Assembly: GCF_039978735.1 (NCBI RefSeq)
Contig: NZ_JBDWAS010000039.1
Location: 37,058-101,057, forward strand
Direction of reading: 5' to 3'
Origin: Maricaulis sp039978735
Lineage (GTDB): Bacteria > Pseudomonadota > Alphaproteobacteria > Caulobacterales > Maricaulaceae
Length of the DNA: 64,000 nucleotides
Position 1 is the stretch's first letter, and each line of letters opens with the position of its first letter. Made by a program: the position numbers and the translations under genes. Of the stretch, positions 1 to 8,565 are shown piece by piece. The notes beneath the pieces were generated by a model, which saw nothing but the letters and a program-made list of their open reading frames with translations, made no database searches and was not told the DNA's origin.

Positions 1-23
1 CCAGTCACCGGCAGGAGGTCAAC

Positions 24-419
24 TTGCCCGGAACCACATTCGATCCGCGAAAGACCTATATCCACCTGGCGCCCAGCGGGGCGTCCGAAGTGGACACGTC
101 CGGCGACTTTTGGGGCGAGCTGGCCAGCGGCCAGCGCGACTATCCCGGTCGCCTGGCGATGGTGCTGCCGATGACCGGCGACTTCCCGCACTGGGAACGG
201 CATCCGGCCGGCGAGGAGCTGGTCATGATGCTGTCGGGAACCATGGATCTCATTCTGGAAGAGGATGCGGGCGAACGGACGGTCCGTATCGGCCCCGGCG
301 AGGCCGTGCTGGTACCGACCGGTGTCTGGCACCGCGGTGTCATCATCGAACCCGGCGAAGCGCTGTTCGTCACCGAAGGCGAAGGCACGGATCACAAACC
401 GGTCGAGGACAGGCCATGA
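24..419 (+). CDS. Cupin-domain protein
   Basis: A 131-residue single-domain cupin. The beta-barrel is visible from about residue 45 to 120: the first metal-site region reads HWERHPAGEELVMMLSG, and the second follows PGEAVLVPTGVWHRG. The start is TTG, chosen because a perfect AGGAGG lies at 13-18, five bases upstream; no ATG in frame gives a full barrel. The stop overlaps the ATG of the following exporter gene (ATGA), so the two are very likely co-translated. The substrate is not predictable; proteins of this type are usually small metal-dependent enzymes or sensors. The gene lies at the window edge but appears complete. Confidence 0.8.
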   Translation: MPGTTFDPRKTYIHLAPSGASEVDTSGDFWGELASGQRDYPGRLAMVLPMTGDFPHWERHPAGEELVMMLSGTMDLILEEDAGERTVRIGPGEAVLVPTGVWHRGVIIEPGEALFVTEGEGTDHKPVEDRP

Positions 420-763
420 ACCTGTCGCTGTTCGGTCCCTGGACCCTGCTCGTGCTCGGCGGAATCCTGGAAATGGTCTGGGCGCTGGGCTTCAAATATG
501 TCGGCCGCGACGCGCCCTGGTGGCAGCAGGGCGGGGTCGTGCTGGCGCTGATCGGATCGATGACGCTGCTCTTCCTGGCGATGAAGCAGCTGCCGGCCGG
601 CACGGCCTATGCCGTATGGACGGGGATCGGCGCCCTGGGCGTCGCAACGCTCGGCATCCTGGTCTTCAAGGAACCGGCGACGCTGGCCCGTATCGTCTTT
701 CTGGCACTGATCCTGATCGGCATTATCGGGCTGAAGGCGACCAGCGGCTCCAGCGCCGGCTGA
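416..763 (+). CDS. sugE: SMR-family exporter, SugE/Gdx type
   Basis: A 115-residue small multidrug resistance protein with four membrane helices. The conserved Glu is at residue 19 in GILEMVWALGFKY, and the segment LPAGTAYAVWTGIGALG is nearly identical to E. coli SugE/Gdx. Family knowledge: SMR proteins are dual-topology dimeric proton antiporters, and the Gdx subgroup exports guanidinium. The longer open frame upstream reads antisense-like arginine-rich sequence, so the ATG at 416 is the start; it overlaps the cupin stop by four bases. No guanidine riboswitch is visible in front of the pair. Substrate (guanidinium or quaternary ammonium) is inference. Confidence 0.88.
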   Translation: MNLSLFGPWTLLVLGGILEMVWALGFKYVGRDAPWWQQGGVVLALIGSMTLLFLAMKQLPAGTAYAVWTGIGALGVATLGILVFKEPATLARIVFLALILIGIIGLKATSGSSAG

Positions 764-769
764 CCGGTC

Positions 770-1978
770 TCAACCGAAGGGATCGTCGATCGACTTCGAG
801 GGCTCGGTGAACCAGCGCGGGCCGTCGTCGGTCATGTAGAAATGATCTTCCAGCCGGATGCCGAATTCGCCGGGCACGCAAATCATCGGCTCGTTCGAGA
901 AACACATGCCGGGCGCCAGCGGTGTCGTGTCGCCACCGACGAGATAGGGCCCTTCATGGATATCCAGCCCGATGCCGTGGCCGGTGCGGTGCGGGATGCC
1001 GGGCAGGGCATAGCCCGGGCCCAGGCCGCGGCGTTCGGCTTCGGTGCGTGCGGCCGCGTCGACATCGGCACAAGGCGTGCCGATCCGGGCGGCGTCGAAG
1101 GCGGCCAGCTGACAGGCTTTCTCGGCGTCCCAGATTTCACGCTGCCGGTCCGTCGGCGTGCCGAAGACATAGGAGCGGGTGATGTCGGACTGGTAGCCAT
1201 GCATGGCGCAGCCGGTGTCGATCAGCACCATGTCGCCGTCTTCCAGCGCTTTCGGCCGCGCCACCCCGTGCGGGAAGGCCGTGTCCGGTCCGAACAGCAC
1301 GATGCAGAAGGTCGAGCCGCCCGGCGCCCCGATTTTCTTGTGGGCGGCATGAATGAACTCGGTCACTTCGGCGGTCGAGATGCCTGGACGCAGGATGCGC
1401 GCGGCGGCCTTGTGCACCTCGATCGTTGCCGTCTTCGTGGCCTGCATCAGCGCCAGCTCGTCGGCATCCTTGCGGGCGCGGGCACTCAGGACAATCCCGG
1501 CCGCATCGGCCGCCGGGCCATTCCAGGCGTTGTTGAGCGCATTGGCGGTGATCAGCGGTGTGTCGGGTGACAGGCCGAGTGTCGCGTTTGCCCGGCCGAG
1601 CGACGCGACAAGCGCATAAGGGTCTTCATGCTCTTCCCACACGGCCAGCGGCGCGTCGAGGCGCAGATAGCTTTCCAGCGTGCCGGTCTCGAAAGCCGGA
1701 CCGACATAGGAGAGACCGCCGTCCGCGCCGACGAGGGCGCCGACAAGACGCTCGGTCGCCGGCCAGCGCAGGCCAGTGTAGTAGGTGAGGTTGGAACCGG
1801 CATTCAGCCAGATGGCGTCGATCCCGGCATCGCGCATCCGCTCGCGCAGCCCGTCCAGCCGGCGGCGGAATGTCGCCTCGGGTATCGGCTTGCAATGCCC
1901 CAGCATGTCGCTCAGGCGCGAGAGTTCGGTCGCGGCGTCGGACCCGCCAACACCGCGTGTCATCAGCATTTCGGCCAT
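770..1978 (-). CDS. M24-family metallopeptidase (Xaa-Pro peptidase-like)
   Basis: A 402-residue pita-bread fold peptidase with an N-terminal creatinase-like domain (to about residue 160) and a C-terminal catalytic domain. All five dinuclear metal ligands are visible: Asp254 and Asp265 in LIDTGCAMHGYQSDITRSY, His334 in HRTGHGIGLDIHEG, Glu363 in FSNEPM and Glu377 in IRLEDHF. Such enzymes cleave X-Pro bonds or act on related amides; the exact substrate is open. An in-frame ATG exists 36 bases further upstream, but GGAG sits ten bases before the ATG at 1978. It lies about 30 bases downstream of the dioxygenase fusion on the same strand, so the two probably share a transcript. Confidence 0.87.
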   Translation of the reverse strand: MAEMLMTRGVGGSDAATELSRLSDMLGHCKPIPEATFRRRLDGLRERMRDAGIDAIWLNAGSNLTYYTGLRWPATERLVGALVGADGGLSYVGPAFETGTLESYLRLDAPLAVWEEHEDPYALVASLGRANATLGLSPDTPLITANALNNAWNGPAADAAGIVLSARARKDADELALMQATKTATIEVHKAAARILRPGISTAEVTEFIHAAHKKIGAPGGSTFCIVLFGPDTAFPHGVARPKALEDGDMVLIDTGCAMHGYQSDITRSYVFGTPTDRQREIWDAEKACQLAAFDAARIGTPCADVDAAARTEAERRGLGPGYALPGIPHRTGHGIGLDIHEGPYLVGGDTTPLAPGMCFSNEPMICVPGEFGIRLEDHFYMTDDGPRWFTEPSKSIDDPFG

Positions 1979-2010
1979 GGCGCAGGTGCTCCGTTGTTCT
2001 GGCTGCCGCG

Positions 2011-3153
2011 TCAACGCTTGGATTGCTGAAGCGACGCCTCATTGAAGAAGTGACTTATCAAATTGTACCGGACGCCGGAGGTTGTTTCCTCGATCTCGTG
2101 CAGCAGGCTGGACGAGAAAACGAAGGCGGTGCCGGTCGCGCCGCGATAGCCACGTCCTGCATATTCCCGGAACGTCAGTTCGCCGCCTTCGTAGTCCTCG
2201 TTTAGTGCGATGGACAGTGCGAAACGGCGATAGGCACTCGTGGGATGTTGATTGTCGCGGTGGCCGACCTCAATTCCGTCCCGCGGGCCCGAATATCGGG
2301 CGATGTGCAGGCTTTCACGGCGGGTCACCTGAAAGGCGAAGGCCTTGAGAACTTGCGGGACCACGCGCTCCTGTATCCGTCGATCCAGCCGGGCGAGCAG
2401 TTCCGGATCCTGAATGACATGATCGATCCGATCCTGCCGATTATAGTCGGATACCGCAAACTTGTAGTCGCCCGAGGCATCGCCCGGCGCCGGCTTCGCG
2501 ACCCGGAAGCCGTCCGACCCTTCATAGCGGTCGATCAACTCGCGGCAGTCCTCCGCCTCCAGCACGTTGGGGATAACGAGGATGGGGGCATGGCCGGGTA
2601 TCCATCCGGCGTCCGCCTTCATTGCTGCTTCTCCAGACAGGGATTTCAGAGTGGCGAGGCCGGCGGCGACGGTGTCGGTCGGTTCGGTCATGATTGAGCG
2701 GATCTGTCCCAATGGAGTGATGATGAAGACGCGGCTTGTTTCCGGTGATTGCAGGTCGATGCCCCTCACCAGGCCATACCGTGCGAGAAGAACGCCATTT
2801 CCGTCCCCCACAACAGGCGCCTGGAGGCCAAACTCGCGTGCGAAGGATCTCAGCAGAGGCGAGTAGGTGCAGGTCGTCACGACGACAAGCCGAGCGCCGA
2901 GCGTCTCAATGTCAGCTTCAGCTGCGGCCCAGGCGGCGAGCTGGTTGCGGACGTCGTCCCGGTCAATCCTGTCGGCGATCACAAGAACGAGCGGCTGACC
3001 GGCGAACGCATCCTCGAACAGGCGAAACTTTCGGCCGCTTGCGTCCAGCGCCTCGAAGTCCGGGGCAAAATCCCCGACGGAAACATCCGCGCGGTAAGGC
3101 AGAAGCAAGGGGGCGCTGCGGCCGATGATATCGGTTTTCTGTGTCCGCATCAT
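2011..3153 (-). CDS. Thioredoxin-fold/2-oxoglutarate-Fe(II) dioxygenase fusion
   Basis: A 380-residue two-domain protein. Residues about 22-175 resemble an AhpC/TSA (peroxiredoxin) fold, beginning VSVGDFAPDFEALDASG. Residues about 185-372 form a prolyl-4-hydroxylase-like double-stranded beta-helix with iron ligands His298 and Asp300 (GHRDN) and His352 (LLHEIEE), and a 2-oxoglutarate-binding Arg362 (VRYNLISHFF). The peroxidatic cysteine expected after the first strand is absent: that region reads VLVIADRIDRDD, and the only nearby Cys (95) lies in the next strand. The redoxin half may therefore be a binding rather than peroxidase module. No clear ribosome-binding site precedes the paired ATGs. 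Substrate unknown; protein or small-molecule hydroxylation is inferred. Confidence 0.82.
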   Translation of the reverse strand: MMRTQKTDIIGRSAPLLLPYRADVSVGDFAPDFEALDASGRKFRLFEDAFAGQPLVLVIADRIDRDDVRNQLAAWAAAEADIETLGARLVVVTTCTYSPLLRSFAREFGLQAPVVGDGNGVLLARYGLVRGIDLQSPETSRVFIITPLGQIRSIMTEPTDTVAAGLATLKSLSGEAAMKADAGWIPGHAPILVIPNVLEAEDCRELIDRYEGSDGFRVAKPAPGDASGDYKFAVSDYNRQDRIDHVIQDPELLARLDRRIQERVVPQVLKAFAFQVTRRESLHIARYSGPRDGIEVGHRDNQHPTSAYRRFALSIALNEDYEGGELTFREYAGRGYRGATGTAFVFSSSLLHEIEETTSGVRYNLISHFFNEASLQQSKR

Positions 3154-3198
3154 AAGGAAACGCTAGTCGCAATCTCCGCAAGCGGCAATATTTCAGCC

Positions 3199-4206
3199 TC
3201 AAAGCCGCTCGAGAAACTTCTCCAGCCGTTCCATGTCTTTCGGCAGCTCGCTTTCAAAGCGCATGTCTTCGCCTGTGACCGGGTGTTCGAAGCCCAGAAT
3301 GGCGGCATGCAGGGCCTGGCGGCGGAAATCCTTCAGCTCGCGGCCATTGTCCGAGATCGCCAGGATATTGCCGCGCTTGTTGCCATAGACCGGATCGCCC
3401 AGCAGCGGACAGCCGATATGGGCCATGTGGACGCGGATCTGGTGGGTACGGCCGGTTTCCAGGCGGCACTCCACCTTGGCGGCCAGCCCGGTACCGATCG
3501 CGGCGCCCGGCGCCTGTCCATAGCGGGTGAGGGTGGCGTAATTGGTGATCGCGTGTTTGCCGGCTTCGCTGTGCGGGTCCCGGGGCACGACGAATTTCTT
3601 GCGGTCCTGCGGTGAGCGGGCGATGCGGGTCTCGATCCGGCCGGCCTTGGGCGAGGGCGCATTGCGGGTGAAGGCGATATAGGCGCGTTCGACCGTGTGG
3701 GCGGCGAACTGCGCCGCGAGGCCCTGGTGTGCGGCATCCGACTTTGCGACGACCATCACGCCGGACGTGTCCTTGTCCAGCCGGTGCACGATGCCCGGAC
3801 GCTCCACCCCGCCAATGCCGGACAGTGAGCCGGCGCAGTGATACAGGAGGCCGTGCACCAGCGTGCCGGTCCAGTTGCCGGCAGCGGGATGGACGGCCAG
3901 CCCGGCAGGCTTGAGCAGGACGATCAGGTCGTCATCCTCATACAGCACGTCGAGATCCATCTTCTCGGGCACGGGATCGGCCGCGCGCGGTGCGGGGATT
4001 TCCAGGGCATAGACCGAGCCGGCGAGGATCTTGGCGGACGGATCGGTCAGGACCGTACCGTCGACCCGAAGCTGCCCCTGTTCGATCAGCGCCTTCAGGC
4101 GCGAGCGGGACAGGGTCTCGATCTGGCCGGCCAGCCAGCGGTCGAGGCGTTCGCCGGCCGCGTCGGCATCGGCGGTGAGTTCGGTGAGCTGGTCAGTTCC
4201 GGTCAT
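3199..4206 (-). CDS. rluD: RluA-family 23S rRNA pseudouridine synthase
   Basis: A 335-residue enzyme with an N-terminal S4 RNA-binding domain (about residues 15-75, ERLDRWLAGQIETLSRSRLK) and a catalytic domain. The signature VHRLDKDTSGVMVVAK contains the catalytic Asp144, and GRTHQIRVHM follows near residue 250. Family knowledge: RluD modifies uridines in helix 69 of 23S rRNA; RluC and RluA paralogues look similar, so the symbol is a best guess. The start at 4206 is chosen because GGAGG lies 11 bases upstream and the S4 domain begins soon after; the in-frame extension to 4269 lacks a ribosome-binding site and would run into the Pho-box array. Confidence 0.85.
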   Translation of the reverse strand: MTGTDQLTELTADADAAGERLDRWLAGQIETLSRSRLKALIEQGQLRVDGTVLTDPSAKILAGSVYALEIPAPRAADPVPEKMDLDVLYEDDDLIVLLKPAGLAVHPAAGNWTGTLVHGLLYHCAGSLSGIGGVERPGIVHRLDKDTSGVMVVAKSDAAHQGLAAQFAAHTVERAYIAFTRNAPSPKAGRIETRIARSPQDRKKFVVPRDPHSEAGKHAITNYATLTRYGQAPGAAIGTGLAAKVECRLETGRTHQIRVHMAHIGCPLLGDPVYGNKRGNILAISDNGRELKDFRRQALHAAILGFEHPVTGEDMRFESELPKDMERLEKFLERL

Positions 4207-4262
4207 GGGCGGATCGTCCTCCAGGCGATGCAGGAATGCAACGCGCGGCTGAATGCTGCAGT

Positions 4263-4302
4263 GCGTCATCTACCTGTCATGGCTCTGTCGGCAAAGCGTC
4301 AC
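4263..4302 (+). promoter_or_regulatory. Tandem Pho-box array upstream of the TonB receptor
   Basis: Four heptamers resembling the PhoB half-site are spaced exactly 11 bases apart: GCGTCAT at 4263, CTGTCAT at 4274, CTGTCGG at 4285 and GCGTCAC at 4296, each separated by four bases. The E. coli Pho box is two CTGTCAT-like heptamers with a four-base spacer, so this is two boxes or one extended box. It ends 66 bases before the receptor ATG, and a CATAGA hexamer at about 4311-4316 could be the -10. PhoB control is inference from the pattern. Confidence 0.75.
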
Positions 4303-4368
4303 GGCCACTTCATAGACAGGCGCATCGGATCGCGGCCGAGGGGGCCGCGTAACTGCAAGGACTTAGCC

Positions 4369-6720
4369 ATGACGTTGAAAGCGCGCCTGATGGCGGCCGC
4401 GGCGATTGCTGCGCCCCTGTTTTTCGCACCTGCAGCGATTGCCCAGGACGACAACGCGGTGGATGTGATCACGGTCACCACCCAGTTCCGCGAACAGTCT
4501 GTCGCCGACGTGCCGATCAATGTCAGCGCCTTCGACGAGGCCCTGCTCGAGGATCTCGCCATTGCCGACTTCGAGGACCTGGCCGCCTTCACGCCGGGCC
4601 TTATCGTGCAGGAACAGTCGCCGAACAATACCGGCTACTCGATCCGCGGTATCACGACAGATAGCGGTGAAGCCACGTCGGAAACCCGCGTGGCCGTGTT
4701 CCGTGACGGTGTGTCGATCACGCGTTCGCGCGGCTCCTATATCGAGCTGTTCGACATCGAGCGTATCGAGGTGGCCAAGGGCCCGCAGCCGACCCTGTTC
4801 GGTCGTGGCGCGCTGATCGGCGGCATCAACATCATCCAGAACAAGGCCGATGACGAAAACTCCGGCGCGTTCGAGATGGGCTTTGGCAATGAGGGCCAGG
4901 TCGAGGCGCGCGGTCACTATAACTTCCGTCTCGCCGACGGTTATGGTCTGCGTATCTCCGGCGTGTCGCGCGAACGCGATGGCTATATCCAGAACACTGA
5001 AGGCGGGGACCTGCAGGGCCGCGACACCCAGGCCGTGCGTCTGGTGCTGTCCGGAACGCCGAACGATGTCTTCTCCTTCGACCTGATCGCCAACTATCAG
5101 CAGGACACGCCTCCGGGCACCTCCTTCAAGTCCGGCACGCTGCCGGCTGTCGGCGGTGATACCGATCCGTTCACCGCGGCCTCGCTGAACACGTTCGGCG
5201 GTTTCGAGGGCGGCGCCGAGCTGGGCCTCGACCGTGAAGTGCGCGAGCTGACCTTCCTGGCCGATCTGCAGCTGTCCGACACCTGGACGCTGAATGCGAT
5301 CACCGGCTGGCGCGATTTCGACTCGGTCGAGATCTTCGATCCGGACGGTATGGCACTGCCCTTCCTCGTCATCGCCGAAGACGCGACCGGCGAGCAGTTC
5401 AGCCAGGAATTCCGCCTGTCCTATGATGCCGGCGGCGCCTGGACGGGTTCGCTCGGTGCGCTCTACTTCCACGAGGAAGGCGAGCAACGCATTCCGATCG
5501 GCATGAATGAGGCCGTCGCCCAGGCGATCCTCGCACCGACTCTGGCGGCCGGTTTCGGCGCCACCGTGGCGCAGCTCGAGGGGCTGCTGGCGCTCAACGG
5601 TTTCCCGGGTGTCGATCTGGACAATCCGCTCAACCCCTTCCCCTATTCGGTGGCTGCCCTGCTGCAACAGCAGCAGCTGGTGCCGCTGCGCGACTTCTAT
5701 CTGGAAGAGGGCTCCAATTCCGGCGAGACGACCTCGTTCGACATCTTCGCCGACACCTCCTACGCCGTCACCGACCGTCTGACCCTGACTGCCGGCCTGC
5801 GCTGGACCTATGAGGACAAGACCTCGTCGGGCTATGGCCGCAATATCAACGGTCCCAACTTCGTGACCTTCGCCAACACGCTGGTGACGCCCTACACGCC
5901 GAATGGCGAAACCGTCAGCCAGTCCGGCGAGTTCGACGACTTCACCTGGCGCTTCGCGGCCTCCTACGCCGTCACCGACATGCTGAACACCTGGATCAGC
6001 TATGCCCGCGGCCGCCGCCCGGACGTGATCTCGGTCGACACGGACAGTCCGACCTTCTTCTCGGAAGCTCCGGCAGAAATCGTCGACTCGGTGGAAGCCG
6101 GCGCCTTCTGGACGTTTGCACGCGGCACGCTGTCCGGCTCGGTCTTCTATTCGGAATACGAGAACTTCCAGACCACCCGTTTCGACCCGGGCACGGTCAG
6201 CTTTGTCACCGACAATGCGGGCAATGCCACGCAGTACGGTGCCGAGCTGCAGGGCCAGTTCGACATCACCGACCGGGCCGAGCTGTTCGCCAGCTATGCC
6301 TATAATTCGGCAACTTTCGACGACACTGACTCGAACGGCAATGCGCTGGAGCTGGCGGGCAACACGTTCCGCTATGCCCCGGAGCACACCCTCGCGCTGG
6401 GTCTGAACTGGGAAGTGGCGGCCGGAAACTGGGGTTCGCTGCGCTTTCTGCCGACTTATAGCTGGCAGTCGAAAATCTACTTCGACAACAATAATGACCG
6501 GTTCGGCGGCATCCTGCACCAGGACGCTTACGGCCTGCTCAATGCGCGCCTGCGCTATGAGAATGCCGACGAACGCTTCCACGTCGAGCTCTACGGCACC
6601 AACCTGACCGACGAGGAATACCTGATCGATGCCGGCAATACCGGCGGCAGCTTCGGCATGCCGACCTTCATCGCCGGCTCGCCGCTGCTCTACGGCATCC
6701 GCGGCGGCGTCGAGTTCTAG
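4369..6720 (+). CDS. TonB-dependent outer-membrane receptor
   Basis: A 783-residue receptor. A signal peptide of about 25 residues ends FAPAAIAQ. A plug domain follows (about residues 30-155) with IEVAKGPQPTLFGRGALIGG, then a 22-strand-type barrel ending in the aromatic-terminated strand GIRGGVEF. ATG 4369 is chosen over the upstream in-frame extension because AAGGA lies seven bases before it and the signal peptide begins there. The Pho-box array and the following phosphatase suggest uptake of a phosphate-containing or phosphatase-released compound; substrate specificity itself cannot be read from the sequence. A strong hairpin separates it from the phosphatase. Confidence 0.9.
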   Translation: MTLKARLMAAAAIAAPLFFAPAAIAQDDNAVDVITVTTQFREQSVADVPINVSAFDEALLEDLAIADFEDLAAFTPGLIVQEQSPNNTGYSIRGITTDSGEATSETRVAVFRDGVSITRSRGSYIELFDIERIEVAKGPQPTLFGRGALIGGINIIQNKADDENSGAFEMGFGNEGQVEARGHYNFRLADGYGLRISGVSRERDGYIQNTEGGDLQGRDTQAVRLVLSGTPNDVFSFDLIANYQQDTPPGTSFKSGTLPAVGGDTDPFTAASLNTFGGFEGGAELGLDREVRELTFLADLQLSDTWTLNAITGWRDFDSVEIFDPDGMALPFLVIAEDATGEQFSQEFRLSYDAGGAWTGSLGALYFHEEGEQRIPIGMNEAVAQAILAPTLAAGFGATVAQLEGLLALNGFPGVDLDNPLNPFPYSVAALLQQQQLVPLRDFYLEEGSNSGETTSFDIFADTSYAVTDRLTLTAGLRWTYEDKTSSGYGRNINGPNFVTFANTLVTPYTPNGETVSQSGEFDDFTWRFAASYAVTDMLNTWISYARGRRPDVISVDTDSPTFFSEAPAEIVDSVEAGAFWTFARGTLSGSVFYSEYENFQTTRFDPGTVSFVTDNAGNATQYGAELQGQFDITDRAELFASYAYNSATFDDTDSNGNALELAGNTFRYAPEHTLALGLNWEVAAGNWGSLRFLPTYSWQSKIYFDNNNDRFGGILHQDAYGLLNARLRYENADERFHVELYGTNLTDEEYLIDAGNTGGSFGMPTFIAGSPLLYGIRGGVEF

Positions 6721-6741
6721 TTTACCCGGGAGGCTGGGGCG

Positions 6742-6776
6742 GGTGGCGCGCCGGGCGGGGAGCCCGGTGCGCCACC
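6742..6776 (+). terminator. Hairpin terminator after the TonB receptor
   Basis: A 15-base-pair stem (6742-6756 with 6762-6776), with one G.U pair and a five-base loop, is followed by TTCGTTT. It lies 21 bases after the receptor stop, so receptor and phosphatase are probably separate transcripts or only partly coupled. Confidence 0.75.
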
Positions 6777-6867
6777 TTCGTTTATGAGCGTAGTGAACCC
6801 GTCGCAAAATTGCGCTAGTGATCGGTGTTAACCGCCGGTCTGCGCGCGGAAGTCTGGGGGGAGACCC

Positions 6868-8565
6868 ATGAGCAAGATGAAGCTGACACGCCGTACCGCC
6901 CTGATCGGTGCCGCCGGTGCGGGCCTGGCCGTAAGCGCCTGCTCGAGCGGTCCGGAACGGTTCGAGCCGCGTGCCGAGGGACATTTCCGGCACGGCGTTG
7001 CGTCGGGAGATCCCGACACGAACAGCATCATGCTCTGGACCGCCCTGAGCGACGATGCCGGCGGCTGGCGCGGCGTCGAGGTCGCACGCGACGAGGCCTT
7101 TGAAGACGTGGTGTTCCGGCAGGGCGAAGAGATCAACTACATCCAGCCGCAGGCACTCGGCACGCTGAAAATTCTCGCAACCGGACTGGAGCCGGGCGAA
7201 CGGTATTTCTACCGCTTTCGCCTCAACGAGACCTATTCTCCCGTCGGCATTACCCGGACCCTGCCCGAAGGCACGGTCGAGCAATTCCGGATCGGTGTCT
7301 TCTCCTGCTCAAACTTTCCGGCCGGGCATTTCAACGTCTATCGCGAGGCGGCGGAGAATGGCGAGCTGGATCTCGTCCTGCACCTGGGCGACTACATCTA
7401 CGAATACGCGATGGGCGAGTATGCGACCGGCGATGCCGAGGCGCTGAATCGTGTGCCCGATCCGGTGCACGAGATCGTGTCGCATGCCGACTATGTCGCG
7501 CGGCACGCCCAGTACAAGTCCGACCCGGACCTGCAGGCGCTGCACGCGGCGGCGCCCTGGATCATGAGCTGGGACGATCACGAGACGGCGAACAATTCCT
7601 GGGCCGGCGGCGCGCAGAACCACAATGACGGCGAGGGCAGCTGGCAAGACCGGCGCGATGCCGCGCTGCGGGCCTGGTATGACTGGACGCCCTCGCGCGA
7701 ACCGGAAGATCTGCGCAATCGCTATGGCGTCTACGAAATCGGCAATCTGGCGACGCTGTGCCTGATCGAGAGCCGTCTGTCGGCGCGCGACCAGGAGGTC
7801 CTGAACGACACTTTCCCGGTCGCCTCGGATGCCGATATCGGGGATCCCGAAGTGGTCGCCGCGGTCGAGGCGTGGAAGCGCGATGTTGTCGGCGCCGAGG
7901 ATCGCGAGCTGATCGGCGCGGCGCAGATCGCCGGCATCCGCGAAGCCTGTGCAGCCTCTGTCGCCGCGGGCAAGCCCTGGCGCATCCTGGCCAACCAGGT
8001 GATCATGAGCCGGGTGAACTTCCCGAATTTCGCCGAGGAAATGCCGGGCTGGCTGCGCTGGTGGGCGACGCGCGACAGCGAGTTTGCCCGCAATTTCATC
8101 ATGCGTACCCGGTTTGAAATCCCGTTCAATCTGGACATGTGGGACGGCTATCCGGCCGAGCGCGAGCGTCTGTTTGCAGCTCTTCGCGAGGTTGATGCCG
8201 ACGTCATCACGCTGACCGGCGACGTGCATTCCTTCTGGGCCAACGAGCTGACAGATGCGCAGGGTAACCGGATCGGGACAGAATTTGTCGGGTCTTCGGT
8301 AACCTCGCCGTCGCCCTTCTCGGGCTTTGCCGCACCGGGTGTGGACTACGGACAGATGATGATCGACGCCAATCCGGACGTCACCCACTGCAACATGGTC
8401 GATCATGGCTATATCCGCCTGACCCTGACGCCCGGTGAGGCACAGGCCGACTATGTCACCGTGTCGACCATCCTGCAGCGCGACTACCGGGCCGGACTGG
8501 ACAGTCAGTGGCGTATCGGCCGTCCGTCCAATGGCAGCGTTCCGCGTGTCGAGCGGCTGGGCTAG
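6868..8565 (+). CDS. PhoD-like alkaline phosphatase (Tat lipoprotein-like)
   Basis: A 565-residue secreted metallophosphatase. The N-terminus has a twin-arginine motif (LTRRTALIGAAG) and a possible lipobox AVSAC with Cys25, so export by Tat and lipid anchoring are likely. The PhoD N-terminal domain begins FRHGVASGDPDTNSIMLWT. Metal-site motifs follow: HLGDYIYEY, SWDDHETANNSW and TGDVHSFWAN. Family knowledge: PhoD enzymes are Ca/Fe-dependent phosphomono- or diesterases induced by phosphate starvation. GGGGGGAG lies six bases before the ATG. Its position behind a Pho-box-controlled TonB receptor fits a phosphorus-scavenging unit. The stop codon is followed at once by a dispersed palindromic element. 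Confidence 0.9.
   Translation: MSKMKLTRRTALIGAAGAGLAVSACSSGPERFEPRAEGHFRHGVASGDPDTNSIMLWTALSDDAGGWRGVEVARDEAFEDVVFRQGEEINYIQPQALGTLKILATGLEPGERYFYRFRLNETYSPVGITRTLPEGTVEQFRIGVFSCSNFPAGHFNVYREAAENGELDLVLHLGDYIYEYAMGEYATGDAEALNRVPDPVHEIVSHADYVARHAQYKSDPDLQALHAAAPWIMSWDDHETANNSWAGGAQNHNDGEGSWQDRRDAALRAWYDWTPSREPEDLRNRYGVYEIGNLATLCLIESRLSARDQEVLNDTFPVASDADIGDPEVVAAVEAWKRDVVGAEDRELIGAAQIAGIREACAASVAAGKPWRILANQVIMSRVNFPNFAEEMPGWLRWWATRDSEFARNFIMRTRFEIPFNLDMWDGYPAERERLFAALREVDADVITLTGDVHSFWANELTDAQGNRIGTEFVGSSVTSPSPFSGFAAPGVDYGQMMIDANPDVTHCNMVDHGYIRLTLTPGEAQADYVTVSTILQRDYRAGLDSQWRIGRPSNGSVPRVERLG

Noticed and set aside
6780..6867. A possible Pho box directly before the PhoD-like gene (around CCGTCGCAAAATTGCGCT)
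   Set aside because: Only the first half-site fits; the second heptamer does not match the PhoB consensus.
4363..7284. A 973-residue open frame on the minus strand opposite the TonB receptor
   Set aside because: Low-complexity GC-rich antisense frame with no recognisable domain; the plus-strand receptor has signal peptide, plug and barrel.
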